Part shown: in pieces, positions 48,939-56,427 of the stretch
How positions within the stretch are numbered: position 1 is the first letter of the stretch
Layout of the letters: each line of letters opens with the position of its first letter
IMG/VR virus record: IMGVR_UViG_3300050821_005389
Span: 53,044 to 117,043 of that record
From: a virus
Strand: one strand, 5' to 3'
Length of the DNA: 64,000 nucleotides
The notes under the pieces: generated by a model
Told to the model about the DNA's origin: nothing
Databases searched by the model: none
The model's input: only the letters and a program-made list of their open reading frames with translations
Made by a program: the position numbers and the translations under genes

Positions 48939-49891
48939 TGTACCTCCTTCGGCAAATCAAATCCAAGCCCAGCTTTTTGTACCGCTTCTTTTCTCAGATC
49001 AATATTTTGAGCGAGTTTACTGTAACGGTCCGTTATACTGGAATTTGACGAATGACCGGCCCAGAACTTAATCAGATCCTCTTGGATCAGTTGGCTCCGT
49101 AAGTGTGTGATTCTAAAGCGCCTAAAGGAATGGTACCCCGGCAAATTTATCTTTTTACTCCACCCGTAGACAGTCGGAAGCGATAGGGGTCGCCCGTTTT
49201 TAGATTGAAACAAATACTCTCCGTCTTTTCTCTTTTCTGAAGAAACAAAATTAAGTAAATAGTAATTAGCAGACTCGCAAAGATCGATCTGCCTGATTCC
49301 GGCGTCGGTTTTCGGACTTTGTTCCAATCCTTTGTAAATCTGGGCCTTCACCGAAATGACAGCCTTGTCAGGATCCCACAGTGTAGGACCGGGCTTCGAA
49401 TCATCAAGAACTACTGCGCCCCGCTTCACCGACAACGCCTCACTGATCCGCAGTCCTGAAGCTCCTAATAGTACGCACAACGTCCTAAACTGCCCGCTAG
49501 TGCGTGCCAGTGCGGCTTCTAAAGCCTCTCGTGATAGGATTGGGCCTTCCTGGTCTCGAGGGTTGACAGGTGGACTGTCTATGAAAGAATTGTTCCACTG
49601 GACGGGGTGCAAGTAGTCGCCATTTTCGTTCACGGCCGATTTTATAACACCCTTGACACAATTGACCACGCCTGCGATCGACGCAGGCGACAATTGCTTC
49701 GCCGCAAGCTTTTCCACGAACTTCTTCATGGCGCCGTTCTTGATCTCTGACAAATCCATTTGACCTAGATGCGGAATAATATGGTTCTTCAGATAACTCC
49801 GGTAGGCTTGCAAGGTATTACCCGTGGCCGGATCGCGTTTTCTATTCTCTAGGTTCGCGATGTAAATTTCGGATTGTTGTTCGATGTTCAT
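48935..49891 (-). CDS. int: tyrosine recombinase (phage integrase)
   Basis: 318 residues. N-terminal SAM-like arm-binding domain ('LQAYRSYLKNHIIPHLGQM') and a complete catalytic set: Arg in 'ASGLRISEALSVK' near 149, Lys in 'PKTDAGIRQ', 'HSFRRFR' near 255, 'AGHSS' near 281 and Tyr in 'TDRYSKLAQ' near 290. The style resembles integrases frequent in Acidobacteriota elements. It marks the element as temperate. It is packed between genes without room for an adjacent attP. Confidence 0.9.
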   Translation of the reverse strand: MNIEQQSEIYIANLENRKRDPATGNTLQAYRSYLKNHIIPHLGQMDLSEIKNGAMKKFVEKLAAKQLSPASIAGVVNCVKGVIKSAVNENGDYLHPVQWNNSFIDSPPVNPRDQEGPILSREALEAALARTSGQFRTLCVLLGASGLRISEALSVKRGAVVLDDSKPGPTLWDPDKAVISVKAQIYKGLEQSPKTDAGIRQIDLCESANYYLLNFVSSEKRKDGEYLFQSKNGRPLSLPTVYGWSKKINLPGYHSFRRFRITHLRSQLIQEDLIKFWAGHSSNSSITDRYSKLAQNIDLRKEAVQKAGLGFDLPKEVQ

Positions 49892-49893
49892 TT

Positions 49894-50646
49894 TTACTTG
49901 ATTTTATCGTTTGAGTTATAACCATCATGAATCCAATTTTGCCAATGAGGCAATAGATCGTGTTGGTTTGTCGTTCCTAAGCCGGCACAATCAAAACCCG
50001 CGCATTCCGCAATTGGCTCCATGCACCAAGCTACAGATGTGTCTTCGCCGGTTTTTGATTCTTCAACTTTCCAGCCTTTTGGGCAAACCCAATGCTTAGG
50101 TGTTATTACACAACCCAAACTTGATTTTCCGTATTCATCCGCCCCACATTCCGGACCAAGTTTTTCATAACCTTTATTTCTAACTAGTTTTGGTTCCGGA
50201 CGAGATACCTCTATATTAACTTTAGCTGATGGCGGTTCGTGCCAAAAACTAGTCTCTTTACCAATCCTATCGAACTGATCTGTTTTAGGTGGGGGAACAA
50301 ATCTTTCCTTACAACCGCTTATACAGCGAACATACGGACTTACAGAAGCAACACACGACGATAAGGTTGGATACCAATACGTTTCATCCAGTGTCCAATA
50401 TTGATATCCGTCCTTAGATACCTGAACCTCACATCGATGAACTTCACACGCGGTATGATCGTCCGCGCATCCAAAAGCTCGCGGTTCGCTTACCCAATTC
50501 GGGCCGTCATAGTAATTCGCATCATCGTCTATTTTCTCCGGACTTAAACTAGTAACACTAAGCCAAGAGCATGGAATAAACTCCCCGTGTTTTACACACT
50601 TTTGAACCGGAGATAAAAGAATCGCGAAAACAATCAGACTCCACAT
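49894..50646 (-). CDS. exported Cys-rich protein
   Basis: 250 residues. N-terminal hydrophobic signal (WSLIVFAILLSPVQKC). About 15 Cys, several in pairs expected to form disulfides. The segment 'HWVCPKGWKVEESKTGE' with 'VAWCMEP' recurs in the protein at 56849-57556. ATG with GGAGCCGAT. Likely secreted by the lysogen; function unknown. Confidence 0.6.
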   Translation of the reverse strand: MWSLIVFAILLSPVQKCVKHGEFIPCSWLSVTSLSPEKIDDDANYYDGPNWVSEPRAFGCADDHTACEVHRCEVQVSKDGYQYWTLDETYWYPTLSSCVASVSPYVRCISGCKERFVPPPKTDQFDRIGKETSFWHEPPSAKVNIEVSRPEPKLVRNKGYEKLGPECGADEYGKSSLGCVITPKHWVCPKGWKVEESKTGEDTSVAWCMEPIAECAGFDCAGLGTTNQHDLLPHWQNWIHDGYNSNDKIK

Positions 50647-50691
50647 ATCGGCTCCTTTGTTTTCTATGGCTAACAGATAATTCTAGATTGA

Positions 50692-51051
50692 TTACGTCAC
50701 AGATGCGTATTCTGGTTCTTGAACGTTTTCCGGCAAGAACGTTTCTTCGGCTGGCTCGACAGATCGAACATAATCTATTAACTCATCAAGTGATTGCTCT
50801 CCTTTTGCCACCCGATGAGCCATCTCGCTTATTATCGTTATAGGTTTTGCAGTCCAATCATCTGTACCGTTCAACCAAGGCCAGTGTACAAAAATTTGAT
50901 CTAAACGTTCGATCTTGACTTCACCTATAGCCGCTAATCCCATTCCTATTGCGCAACCAACACATTCGCCTTTATCGTTCGGCCACAGAAACTTGGTAGA
51001 ATCAAACTTAACCAATGTTCTCCCGAGCCCGATCGCATCCGAAAGCCGCAT
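50692..51051 (-). CDS. conserved hypothetical phage/bacterial protein
   Basis: 119 residues: 'RLSDAIGLGRTLVKFDSTKF', 'CVGCAIGMGLAAIGE' and 'SLDELIDYVRSVEPAEE'. This resembles a family found in phages and environmental bacteria, lacking assigned function. ATG with AAAGGAGATAAAA. Leader of the TAGC-ATAGA type. Confidence 0.6.
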   Translation of the reverse strand: MRLSDAIGLGRTLVKFDSTKFLWPNDKGECVGCAIGMGLAAIGEVKIERLDQIFVHWPWLNGTDDWTAKPITIISEMAHRVAKGEQSLDELIDYVRSVEPAEETFLPENVQEPEYASVT

Positions 51052-51082
51052 TTTTATCTCCTTTGCTGTCTATAGCTACTAT

Positions 51083-51367
51083 TTAAGTTCTACTTGTTTC
51101 TCTTACAGGTAAATTAAAAGAAAAAGGTTTTACCGGACGATCACAACACAAATCCTCAATGAATTTAATGACTTTCTTGGGAAGGCGTTTCGGATTTTTA
51201 GCTCGCGTAACAGGCATGAGCGGTCCAGTAGTTGTATAACAACTGGAATAAATGTAGTCAAAAACAAACCCGGCTCTTTTACAAGCTAGGGCTATCGGAC
51301 ACCTTCGACCGTCGACTACATTTCGTTTACCCAACTCTATGTCACTTTTTGTTACCGTTATCTTCAT
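51083..51367 (-). CDS. conserved hypothetical protein (KITVTK family)
   Basis: 94 residues: 'KITVTKSDIELGKRNVVDGR', 'CPIALACKRAG' and 'VKPFSFNLP'. Paralogue of 60084-60326. ATG 51367 follows GGAGGAGATA; a promoter lies 15 bases upstream of the leader. Function unknown. Confidence 0.65.
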   Translation of the reverse strand: MKITVTKSDIELGKRNVVDGRRCPIALACKRAGFVFDYIYSSCYTTTGPLMPVTRAKNPKRLPKKVIKFIEDLCCDRPVKPFSFNLPVRETSRT

Positions 51368-51388
51368 TATCTCCTCCAACGAAATTAA

Positions 51389-51417
51389 ATCCTAGTTGAT
51401 AATGTCACTAATGTCAA
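51389..51417 (-). promoter_or_regulatory. sigma70-type promoter
   Basis: Minus strand TTGACA (51417-51412), 17 bases, TAGGAT (51394-51389). The -35 overlaps the stop codon of the gene 51414-52238. Predicted start about 51382, just ahead of the ribosome site of the gene at 51367. Confidence 0.65.
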
Positions 51418-52238
51418 GGTTTTTTTACAATAGCTTGAGTTTTATCATCTTTTTTCACGCTGAGGTCCCAAGGATTAGTAAAAATGCTTGTTCCGTACAT
51501 CATCATATCTTTATACGCTATCATATCTTTATACGCCTGTATTTGTTTTTGTTGCATAACTAACATCCACTGTTGCTGTTGCTGCAATCGCGCCACTCCC
51601 ATTGAGTAGCTTGAATACATCGCCATGTACGGATCATTAACCTCGGCCAACTTTAATCTATCTTTTTTCAATTCTTCTCGCAAACAAACCGACACCCCGT
51701 AGTTTTCTTCTATCTGCATCGCAGCCAATGGATCAAAATCATCCCCTACGTAGAACTCTTTAGGATAAGCGAACTCTGAAAGATACCCTATTGCGTGTTC
51801 TTTAACTTCTCCCCACATATAAACGGCACCGGCCACCCCACACCTATCTGGTTTTGCTTGTCCCGTTGGATTGAACGCAGAAGGCGCACTAGAACACCCT
51901 AAACAATACTCTTTCAACAACGGAATTACAGTTTTATATTCTTTTACGGCGTGAATGCCTTTGTTATCATAAATATCTCGAGTTAGCATTTTTCTATGCG
52001 GCCATTTTACTTCAGATTTGTAGGCGGATCGGAGATAACCGTCGTCGTAAACCCACACACGATACCCCACTATCAATTCAGCCAAAATTTCCGGAGGTTG
52101 TTTAGACAACTCTTCTAGGGCTGCCTTTTTGCCGGCCTCAAAAGCCGTCGAGCGGATAAATTCAATTTCCCGCTTCTGATCCCAATATATAGGATGTGTG
52201 GGATCGAACTCATAACTGGGATAGTAAGGATTCGCCAT
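51414..52238 (-). CDS. conserved phage hypothetical protein, 274 residues
   Basis: Middle region 'VGYRVWVYDDGYLRSAYKSE', 'NKGIHAVKEYKTVIP' and 'AVYMWGEVKEHAIGYLSEFA' resembles a domain seen in phages and actinobacterial proteins without known function. The C-terminus is Gln/Met-rich and helical ('RLQQQQQWMLVMQQKQIQAY'). Start overlaps the previous gene's stop. A structural or regulatory role cannot be decided. Confidence 0.55.
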   Translation of the reverse strand: MANPYYPSYEFDPTHPIYWDQKREIEFIRSTAFEAGKKAALEELSKQPPEILAELIVGYRVWVYDDGYLRSAYKSEVKWPHRKMLTRDIYDNKGIHAVKEYKTVIPLLKEYCLGCSSAPSAFNPTGQAKPDRCGVAGAVYMWGEVKEHAIGYLSEFAYPKEFYVGDDFDPLAAMQIEENYGVSVCLREELKKDRLKLAEVNDPYMAMYSSYSMGVARLQQQQQWMLVMQQKQIQAYKDMIAYKDMMMYGTSIFTNPWDLSVKKDDKTQAIVKKP

Positions 52239-52364
52239 TTATACCTTCTCTGGCTGCTCAACCGGAGTTTCACGATGATCCGGCTGCCGCTCAGTCTCTC
52301 TTTGCGGCACAGGTATAGTTTGTGGCTTCACGATCGTAGTTCGTTTATACTCTCCGATGTCCAT
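52239..52364 (-). CDS. 41-residue Pro/Gln-rich peptide
   Basis: ATG 52364 with AAAGGAGATAAAA: 'KRTTIVKPQTIPVPQRETER'. Probably disordered. Ends one base before the start of the next gene. Strong ribosome site and tight packing support it. Confidence 0.55.
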   Translation of the reverse strand: MDIGEYKRTTIVKPQTIPVPQRETERQPDHRETPVEQPEKV

Positions 52365-52366
52365 TT

Positions 52367-52579
52367 TTATCTCCTTTGAATTGTAGTGTTGCTAAATACC
52401 ATACGCTTGATGATGTGCTCCCATGGATTTCCGCATTCACCACGGAGATCGCTAAGTCCAAATCCTTGCGATGTTGCTGTTGGACCTGAAGTAGTAGCGT
52501 AGGTTGCCCATTCTACCGTCCTCAGTAAGTCAGCAACGCGTCTACTTTTGGCTACCTTTCCGAATCCGCTCCGTGCCAA
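52367..52579 (-). CDS. possible 70-residue protein
   Basis: Frame from TTG 52579 without a clear ribosome site; ends inside the next ribosome site. Composition is protein-like ('RVADLLRTVEWATYATTSGP', 'LRGECGNPWEHIIKR'). A GTGCC/GGCAC hairpin lies over the start. It could instead be an untranslated leader. Confidence 0.35.
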   Translation of the reverse strand: MARSGFGKVAKSRRVADLLRTVEWATYATTSGPTATSQGFGLSDLRGECGNPWEHIIKRMVFSNTTIQRR

Positions 52580-52674
52580 TGTTGGGCACTTCTTGGACTA
52601 GGTTTTAGAGTAACCACGTCTTTTCCGCCAGAGCACAAACCCTTTACTTTCTATACCTAAGATTTAGCTGTATC

Positions 52675-53119
52675 TTAATTATGTTTTACAAACTCAATTA
52701 ATGGGCATACGCGATCGTGGCCGGCTTTTACACGGCTTTTTAGCACCTGCCTAAACGACACAACAATATCGCTCGTTTTGGCTTTATCTTCCCAAAACCA
52801 GCAAATTACGCCTAGAATACAAACCCACAAACATATGCCGCATAATCTCCACGGCGTGTAACAGAGCGAGCAAACCCCTCGTGCCCGCAAGCCTATAGAT
52901 CAAACCCACAAAAGAGACTAGCAAAACAGGAATCGTCGCCCAAATACGAGGCGGCGAAAATAAAAATCTAGCCGGCGCCCATAATAAAACAGCGCGTACA
53001 TAAGGACACAAATTATACGGACGATCCGAGCCATACCACTCGTCAAAAGAAAAACCTTTCTTCTTTTTAAACCATCCGTTGAAGACTCGAAAATGCCAAG
53101 TATCTCGTGAAATTTTCAT
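52675..53119 (-). pseudogene. phage membrane protein split by a frameshift
   Basis: ATG 53119 (GCGAGG upstream) gives 'KISRDTWHFRVFNGWFKKKK' and 'YNLCPYVRAVLLWAPARFLF', then loses its pattern. In the neighbouring frame from about 52900 a hydrophobic segment (LCGICLWVCILGVICWFWED) and 'VKAGHDRVCPLIEFVKH' continue the expected C-terminus of this family. A one-base change near GGGGTTT at about 52880-52900 restores one protein of about 147 residues. Confidence 0.55.
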
Positions 53120-53141
53120 GTATCCTCGCATAATTAAGCAG

Positions 53142-53519
53142 CTATTGTTTTTGATTCCTGTTCTCTTCGATCAACTCGTCAATCTTTTTCGCCATGAATA
53201 TAGCACCACTTTGTCCGCGTTGGTTAGTGTGTATCTGAAACAAATTGTAAGCTTGATCTTGAGTTAACCCCAATAGTTTACGAGCCGTATTGTGCCAAAA
53301 ATTCATCGAATAATGAGTATTCGCACGATCAATGTATTTCTCCCGTTTCTTGTTATTTGTAAGACCTTTCCCTAATATTACCGCCCAACCAGCAATACAA
53401 GCTTGTGTTCCGCACGGAGCTTCCTCTTCATCAACGTTCACAGCCCAATTATTCATTTCCAAACGTCGTGGTTCAGCTAAAATGTGCTTTTTTACTTTTC
53501 GAAGCAAAGGAACGTTCAT
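53142..53519 (-). CDS. conserved CGT-CIAGWA family protein
   Basis: 125 residues with 'CGTQACIAGWAVILG' and 'ARKLLGLTQDQAYNLF', a pattern found in phages and environmental bacteria with unknown function. ATG 53519 with AAAGGATAT. Own promoter upstream, overlapping the Dcm stop. Confidence 0.65.
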   Translation of the reverse strand: MNVPLLRKVKKHILAEPRRLEMNNWAVNVDEEEAPCGTQACIAGWAVILGKGLTNNKKREKYIDRANTHYSMNFWHNTARKLLGLTQDQAYNLFQIHTNQRGQSGAIFMAKKIDELIEENRNQKQ

Positions 53520-53556
53520 TTTTTTTTATATCCTTTAGACTCAATTGCTGATGCAT

Positions 53557-53586
53557 AAGGTAGCATTGATTGTGTTTTTGTGTCAA
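53557..53586 (-). promoter_or_regulatory. sigma70-type promoter (extended -10)
   Basis: Minus strand TTGACA (53586-53581) overlapping the methyltransferase stop, 18 bases, TACCTT (53562-53557) preceded by TGC. The spacer holds a 14-mer (AAAAACACAATCAA) also present in the leader at 47.76 kb. Confidence 0.5.
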
Positions 53587-54659
53587 GACTCTTTTTCAAC
53601 TTTCAAATAACTTTCTATAAACGCTTGCGCGACCGGCGCACACAACGCGTTACCATAGCCCCGCAAGAGTCCCACACGATTGGCAATCCCTGTAGCCAGC
53701 GGGAATGTGCCGGGTTCAACTGGCCTTGCTTTGCCGTCGATGCAGGGGATCCAGTCTGCTTCACGCCAGAACCCGCCAGTGGGGCGCCACAAAGAGCCGC
53801 CGTCTTTCGGCTGCTGTCCGTCGATCCCGCTTCGTTGTAGCCCTTCTGGGCCGGCGTACCCGCCATTGGGCTCGGCCAACCTCTCAGTTGACCTTCGTTC
53901 GACAATCTCGGTTTCGTTTTGTCGTGGTTGTCGTATTGATATGTCCGCCCCTTTGCATCTCCGGCGTTCGGGCTCTGCCAACCCGCCATTGGCCCTTCGT
54001 GGCTTCCGTGAGCGTCCGGAAACCCCCACTCTGCTTGTTCGTAATTGTGTACGCTCGGCGTAGGCCAACTCGTCAATGTTACCGCTCCCTCGAGATCCAT
54101 CCCGCCCGTGTGTGTTATTGTACTTTTCTTGTTTGGCCCACCGCTTGGCGTATTTGGAGTCGGCCACGAAGTACAATCTTTGTCGGATGTGCGGAGCACC
54201 GAGGCCCGCAGCGCACAAATCCGTCGCCCCAACGGTGTAACCCGATCCTTCCAAGTCAGTCGAAACAAGATCGAACCAAGCGAGTCCGTCTTTTGCTGCA
54301 ACTTGTTCGCCAAACACTGTGTCAGGTTTTGACTCGCTAATGAGCCTATACCAGACGGGCCAGAGGTGGCGGTCGTCTTTGAACCCGCCTTTCTTACCCG
54401 CCGCCGAGAACGGTTGGCAGGGACAACTACCCGTCCAGACCATTCTGGAATCGGGCCATCCTGCTTGTCTGAGAGCATAACTCCAGACCCCGATACCAGC
54501 GAAGAAATGACACTGTTGAAATCCCTTAAGGTCTCGTCCAGAAATTTCTTTGATACTTCTTTCATCCACATCTCCATCGGCGATTTGACCCGCCTTTATC
54601 AATTCGCGAAGCCAAGCAGCCGCGAAGGGATCGTTTTCGTTGTAGTAAGTTTTTGACAT
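53583..54659 (-). CDS. dcm: DNA cytosine-5 methyltransferase
   Basis: 358 residues. Motif I 'FFAGIGVWSYALRQAGW', catalytic motif IV 'GSCPCQPFSAAGKKGG', motif VI reads GEQV in place of ENV, motif VIII 'IRQRLYFVA', motif X 'GYGNALCAPVAQAFI'. A long variable region (residues 170-300) is the target-recognition area and is unusually Arg/Gly-rich because it overlaps another frame. It would methylate phage or host DNA, likely against restriction. Confidence 0.85.
   Translation of the reverse strand: MSKTYYNENDPFAAAWLRELIKAGQIADGDVDERSIKEISGRDLKGFQQCHFFAGIGVWSYALRQAGWPDSRMVWTGSCPCQPFSAAGKKGGFKDDRHLWPVWYRLISESKPDTVFGEQVAAKDGLAWFDLVSTDLEGSGYTVGATDLCAAGLGAPHIRQRLYFVADSKYAKRWAKQEKYNNTHGRDGSRGSGNIDELAYAERTQLRTSRVGVSGRSRKPRRANGGLAEPERRRCKGADISIRQPRQNETEIVERRSTERLAEPNGGYAGPEGLQRSGIDGQQPKDGGSLWRPTGGFWREADWIPCIDGKARPVEPGTFPLATGIANRVGLLRGYGNALCAPVAQAFIESYLKVEKES
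53615..54577 (-). CDS. nested ORF in Dcm gene, WPTP-repeat phage family
   Basis: 320 codons entirely inside the methyltransferase gene in another frame of the same strand. The product is not a random shadow. 'LFRLTWKDRVTPLGRR', 'SWPTPNTPSGG', 'SWPTPSVHNYEQ', 'SPMAGTPAQKGYNEAG' and 'QLNPAHSRWLQGLP' match from memory a family of phage proteins, often labelled methyltransferase-associated or hypothetical. Translation would need internal initiation. Function unknown. Confidence 0.55.
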   Translation of the reverse strand: MEMWMKEVSKKFLDETLRDFNSVISSLVSGSGVMLSDKQDGPIPEWSGRVVVPANRSRRRVRKAGSKTTATSGPSGIGSLASQNLTQCLANKLQQKTDSLGSILFRLTWKDRVTPLGRRICALRASVLRTSDKDCTSWPTPNTPSGGPNKKSTITHTGGMDLEGAVTLTSWPTPSVHNYEQAEWGFPDAHGSHEGPMAGWQSPNAGDAKGRTYQYDNHDKTKPRLSNEGQLRGWPSPMAGTPAQKGYNEAGSTDSSRKTAALCGAPLAGSGVKQTGSPASTAKQGQLNPAHSRWLQGLPIVWDSCGAMVTRCVRRSRKRL

Positions 54660-54661
54660 AA

Positions 54662-54928
54662 TTAAGAGTATATTGTATCTCTAATAGATTGACAGCCAAC
54701 GTCTTCACTTTTTACTGGATCACCGTCTACTACTATATCAAAATCCGTCGGAACCCATCGGTCATCGTCGTTTTCAAATTTTATTTTAAAAGATGCGTAA
54801 TGGCTAACGTCAGACTTGCTTGTAAGCAGTAAACTTTTAGTCACATCAGAAATCAACCACGCCGCTTCCTCTTTAGATAGGCTCAGTATCAATTGGTTGC
54901 CGTGCGCGTTGTGAAATTCAATCTTCAT
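54662..54928 (-). CDS. hypothetical protein, 88 residues
   Basis: ATG 54928 behind GGAGAAGTT; the open frame reaches 54970 without a site. 'KIEFHNAHGNQLILSLSKEE' then a beta-rich acidic second half. No family recognised. Located between the HD hydrolase and Dcm. Confidence 0.5.
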   Translation of the reverse strand: MKIEFHNAHGNQLILSLSKEEAAWLISDVTKSLLLTSKSDVSHYASFKIKFENDDDRWVPTDFDIVVDGDPVKSEDVGCQSIRDTIYS

Positions 54929-55023
54929 AACTTCTCCGATAATATTTTTACATCGTCTCGACGATACCACCTATACCGAGCTTTTGTTAAAATAGTTACT
55001 GCCTCGGCATGAGTAAACGCCAC
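54925..55023 (-). CDS. possible 32-residue basic peptide
   Basis: GTG 55023 inside the end of the HD gene; ends in an ATGA overlap with the next gene. 'EAVTILTKARYRWYRRDDVK' is protein-like. It might be the true C-terminus of the HD protein after a frame change. Confidence 0.35.
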   Translation of the reverse strand: MAFTHAEAVTILTKARYRWYRRDDVKILSEKL

Positions 55024-55331
55024 GCCAGATGGCCTATCTTATTTAAAGAAGCTCGTCGGATATACTCATCGTACGGTTCGTCCTTCTTTTTAGTTACGCT
55101 CAAAACAGCTTCTAGAATTTCAGGCCCGAAATGTGCCCGGATTCCGCTCGCAGTAAAATCAGTATCTTCTAACGTGTCATGTAAAAAACCAACGATTTGA
55201 GTGGTCTCCGTTAAACCCATAGCTCCTACACGTAATGGATGCAGGATATAAGGCTGACCCGCGCGATCCTTTTGGCCAGCATGGTACTCGGTAGCTATGA
55301 CTATCGCTAACTCAACATCGACTTGACTCAT
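54996..55331 (-). CDS. HD-domain (p)ppGpp hydrolase-like protein
   Basis: 111 residues: 'HAGQKDRAGQPYILHPLRVG' and 'VGFLHDTLEDTDFTASGIRA' match the hydrolase half of RelA/SpoT and small MESH1-type enzymes (HD ligands His, His-Asp). The C-terminus stops earlier than in the family, where an 'ADL.DN' motif follows; a frame change near 55000 is possible. It could lower host alarmone. Confidence 0.65.
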   Translation of the reverse strand: MSQVDVELAIVIATEYHAGQKDRAGQPYILHPLRVGAMGLTETTQIVGFLHDTLEDTDFTASGIRAHFGPEILEAVLSVTKKKDEPYDEYIRRASLNKIGHLAWRLLMPRQ

Positions 55332-55354
55332 AAAACCTCACAATTACGGGTACA

Positions 55355-55549
55355 TTACTTACGTAACGCCCACTCCAACGCCAAAATAAAAAGTGAAGCC
55401 GCGATCGACCCCCTAGTAAAACCATTTACGATAGTTTTCCAAACGGTGGCCTCACTCTTAGTCTCATATTTACCGAAAATCAATAACATACCGACATTCA
55501 AAGCCAACCAAAAGATTAACCAGCGGCACTCATGAAGAAACTGCGTCAT
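55355..55549 (-). CDS. 64-residue two-TM protein
   Basis: Two hydrophobic helices ('WLIFWLALNVGMLLIF' and 'GSIAASLFILALEW'). ATG 55549 with AAGGAGACGAT. A short loop between helices. Holin-like topology but far from the endolysin; role unknown. Confidence 0.55.
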   Translation of the reverse strand: MTQFLHECRWLIFWLALNVGMLLIFGKYETKSEATVWKTIVNGFTRGSIAASLFILALEWALRK

Positions 55550-55577
55550 ATCGTCTCCTTACAGAATTAGTGATACG

Positions 55578-55772
55578 TTAATTACTTTTTTCTTCCCAAT
55601 AGTAAGTATCTCTAAGATCGTCCATCGACTCACCCAACGCATCGCATTGATTAGAGGCATAAATAAATCCGTAGCTAACCCAATTCCTGAGCGCCTGCCA
55701 GAAGCGCATGTCTGGATTCGCATAACAATACTCAACAAACGATTTCAATACTTCCGAGTTTCTCGTTGTCAT
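55578..55772 (-). CDS. conserved small phage protein
   Basis: 64 residues: 'FVEYCYANPDMRFWQALRNW' and 'DLRDTYYWEEK', a pattern ubiquitous in phages and unassigned. ATG 55772 behind GAGG inside the TAATTGTGAGG leader. Confidence 0.65.
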   Translation of the reverse strand: MTTRNSEVLKSFVEYCYANPDMRFWQALRNWVSYGFIYASNQCDALGESMDDLRDTYYWEEKSN

Positions 55773-55821
55773 CAATCCTCACAATTAATACGCACTTGAT
55801 TACCAAAATCTTACATCGAAA

Positions 55822-56385
55822 CTACTGCAAACTAAAACTCTGCTTCAAACTTCCTTTTGGAATGTGAAAATCCATCCGAAGTCTATCGTCTGGATATGTA
55901 AACCAGTTCATCCATTCGTTTTTCAAGTGAATATCGAACTGTTGAACCTCTCCCCCTTCGCGCTCTTCCTCAAATATCGAAGTGTCTGAATTAGCTTTCC
56001 ATTGATGTGGCTGGAAGGATCCGTCATTCTTCAAGGTATAGTAGTGATAAACTTGCACGGAGTCTATGCGGCCCGCGATCATAAAAACTCCTCCCGCGAT
56101 TTCTCCGTGGACTCCATCAGCGTTTCGCATGCTAACCATTTTCCCCGTCCAATGGAGATGCCAAACCTTCACCGTGTGATCTTGGATAACGGATGAAACT
56201 CCAAAAGCCGCTCCGACCATAAGCATCTCGCACACAATTAAAACAAGACAAGCCATCACCACTGGCATTATCATATCGAAATACTTGTCACTTCCACCGC
56301 TCCACCACGGCCAATTTCTCTTCGCAACATAAAGAGCTAGCAGGATCGGTATCGATATAAATAACGGAAACCAAATGGGTTTCAT
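55822..56385 (-). CDS. phage membrane protein, 187 residues
   Basis: Two N-terminal membrane helices ('IWFPLFISIPILLALYVA', 'VMACLVLIVCEMLMVGAA') followed by a soluble domain with 'VYHYYTLKNDGSFQPHQWKA', a type common in phages. ATG with AAGGAGAAAT. Function unknown. Confidence 0.55.
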   Translation of the reverse strand: MKPIWFPLFISIPILLALYVAKRNWPWWSGGSDKYFDMIMPVVMACLVLIVCEMLMVGAAFGVSSVIQDHTVKVWHLHWTGKMVSMRNADGVHGEIAGGVFMIAGRIDSVQVYHYYTLKNDGSFQPHQWKANSDTSIFEEEREGGEVQQFDIHLKNEWMNWFTYPDDRLRMDFHIPKGSLKQSFSLQ

Positions 56386-56427
56386 ATTTCTCCTTCGATT
56401 ATAAAAGCCTACATAAACAATAAAGGA

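Noticed and set aside
52565-52674. Possible tRNA-like arms (5-bp/7-base and 4-bp/7-base hairpins)
   Set aside because: No TTC-type T-loop, no acceptor stem and no T before the putative anticodon; not a tRNA.
53680-54656. Several plus-strand ORFs opposite the Dcm gene
   Set aside because: They are antisense shadows without motifs or ribosome sites, unlike the same-strand nested ORF.
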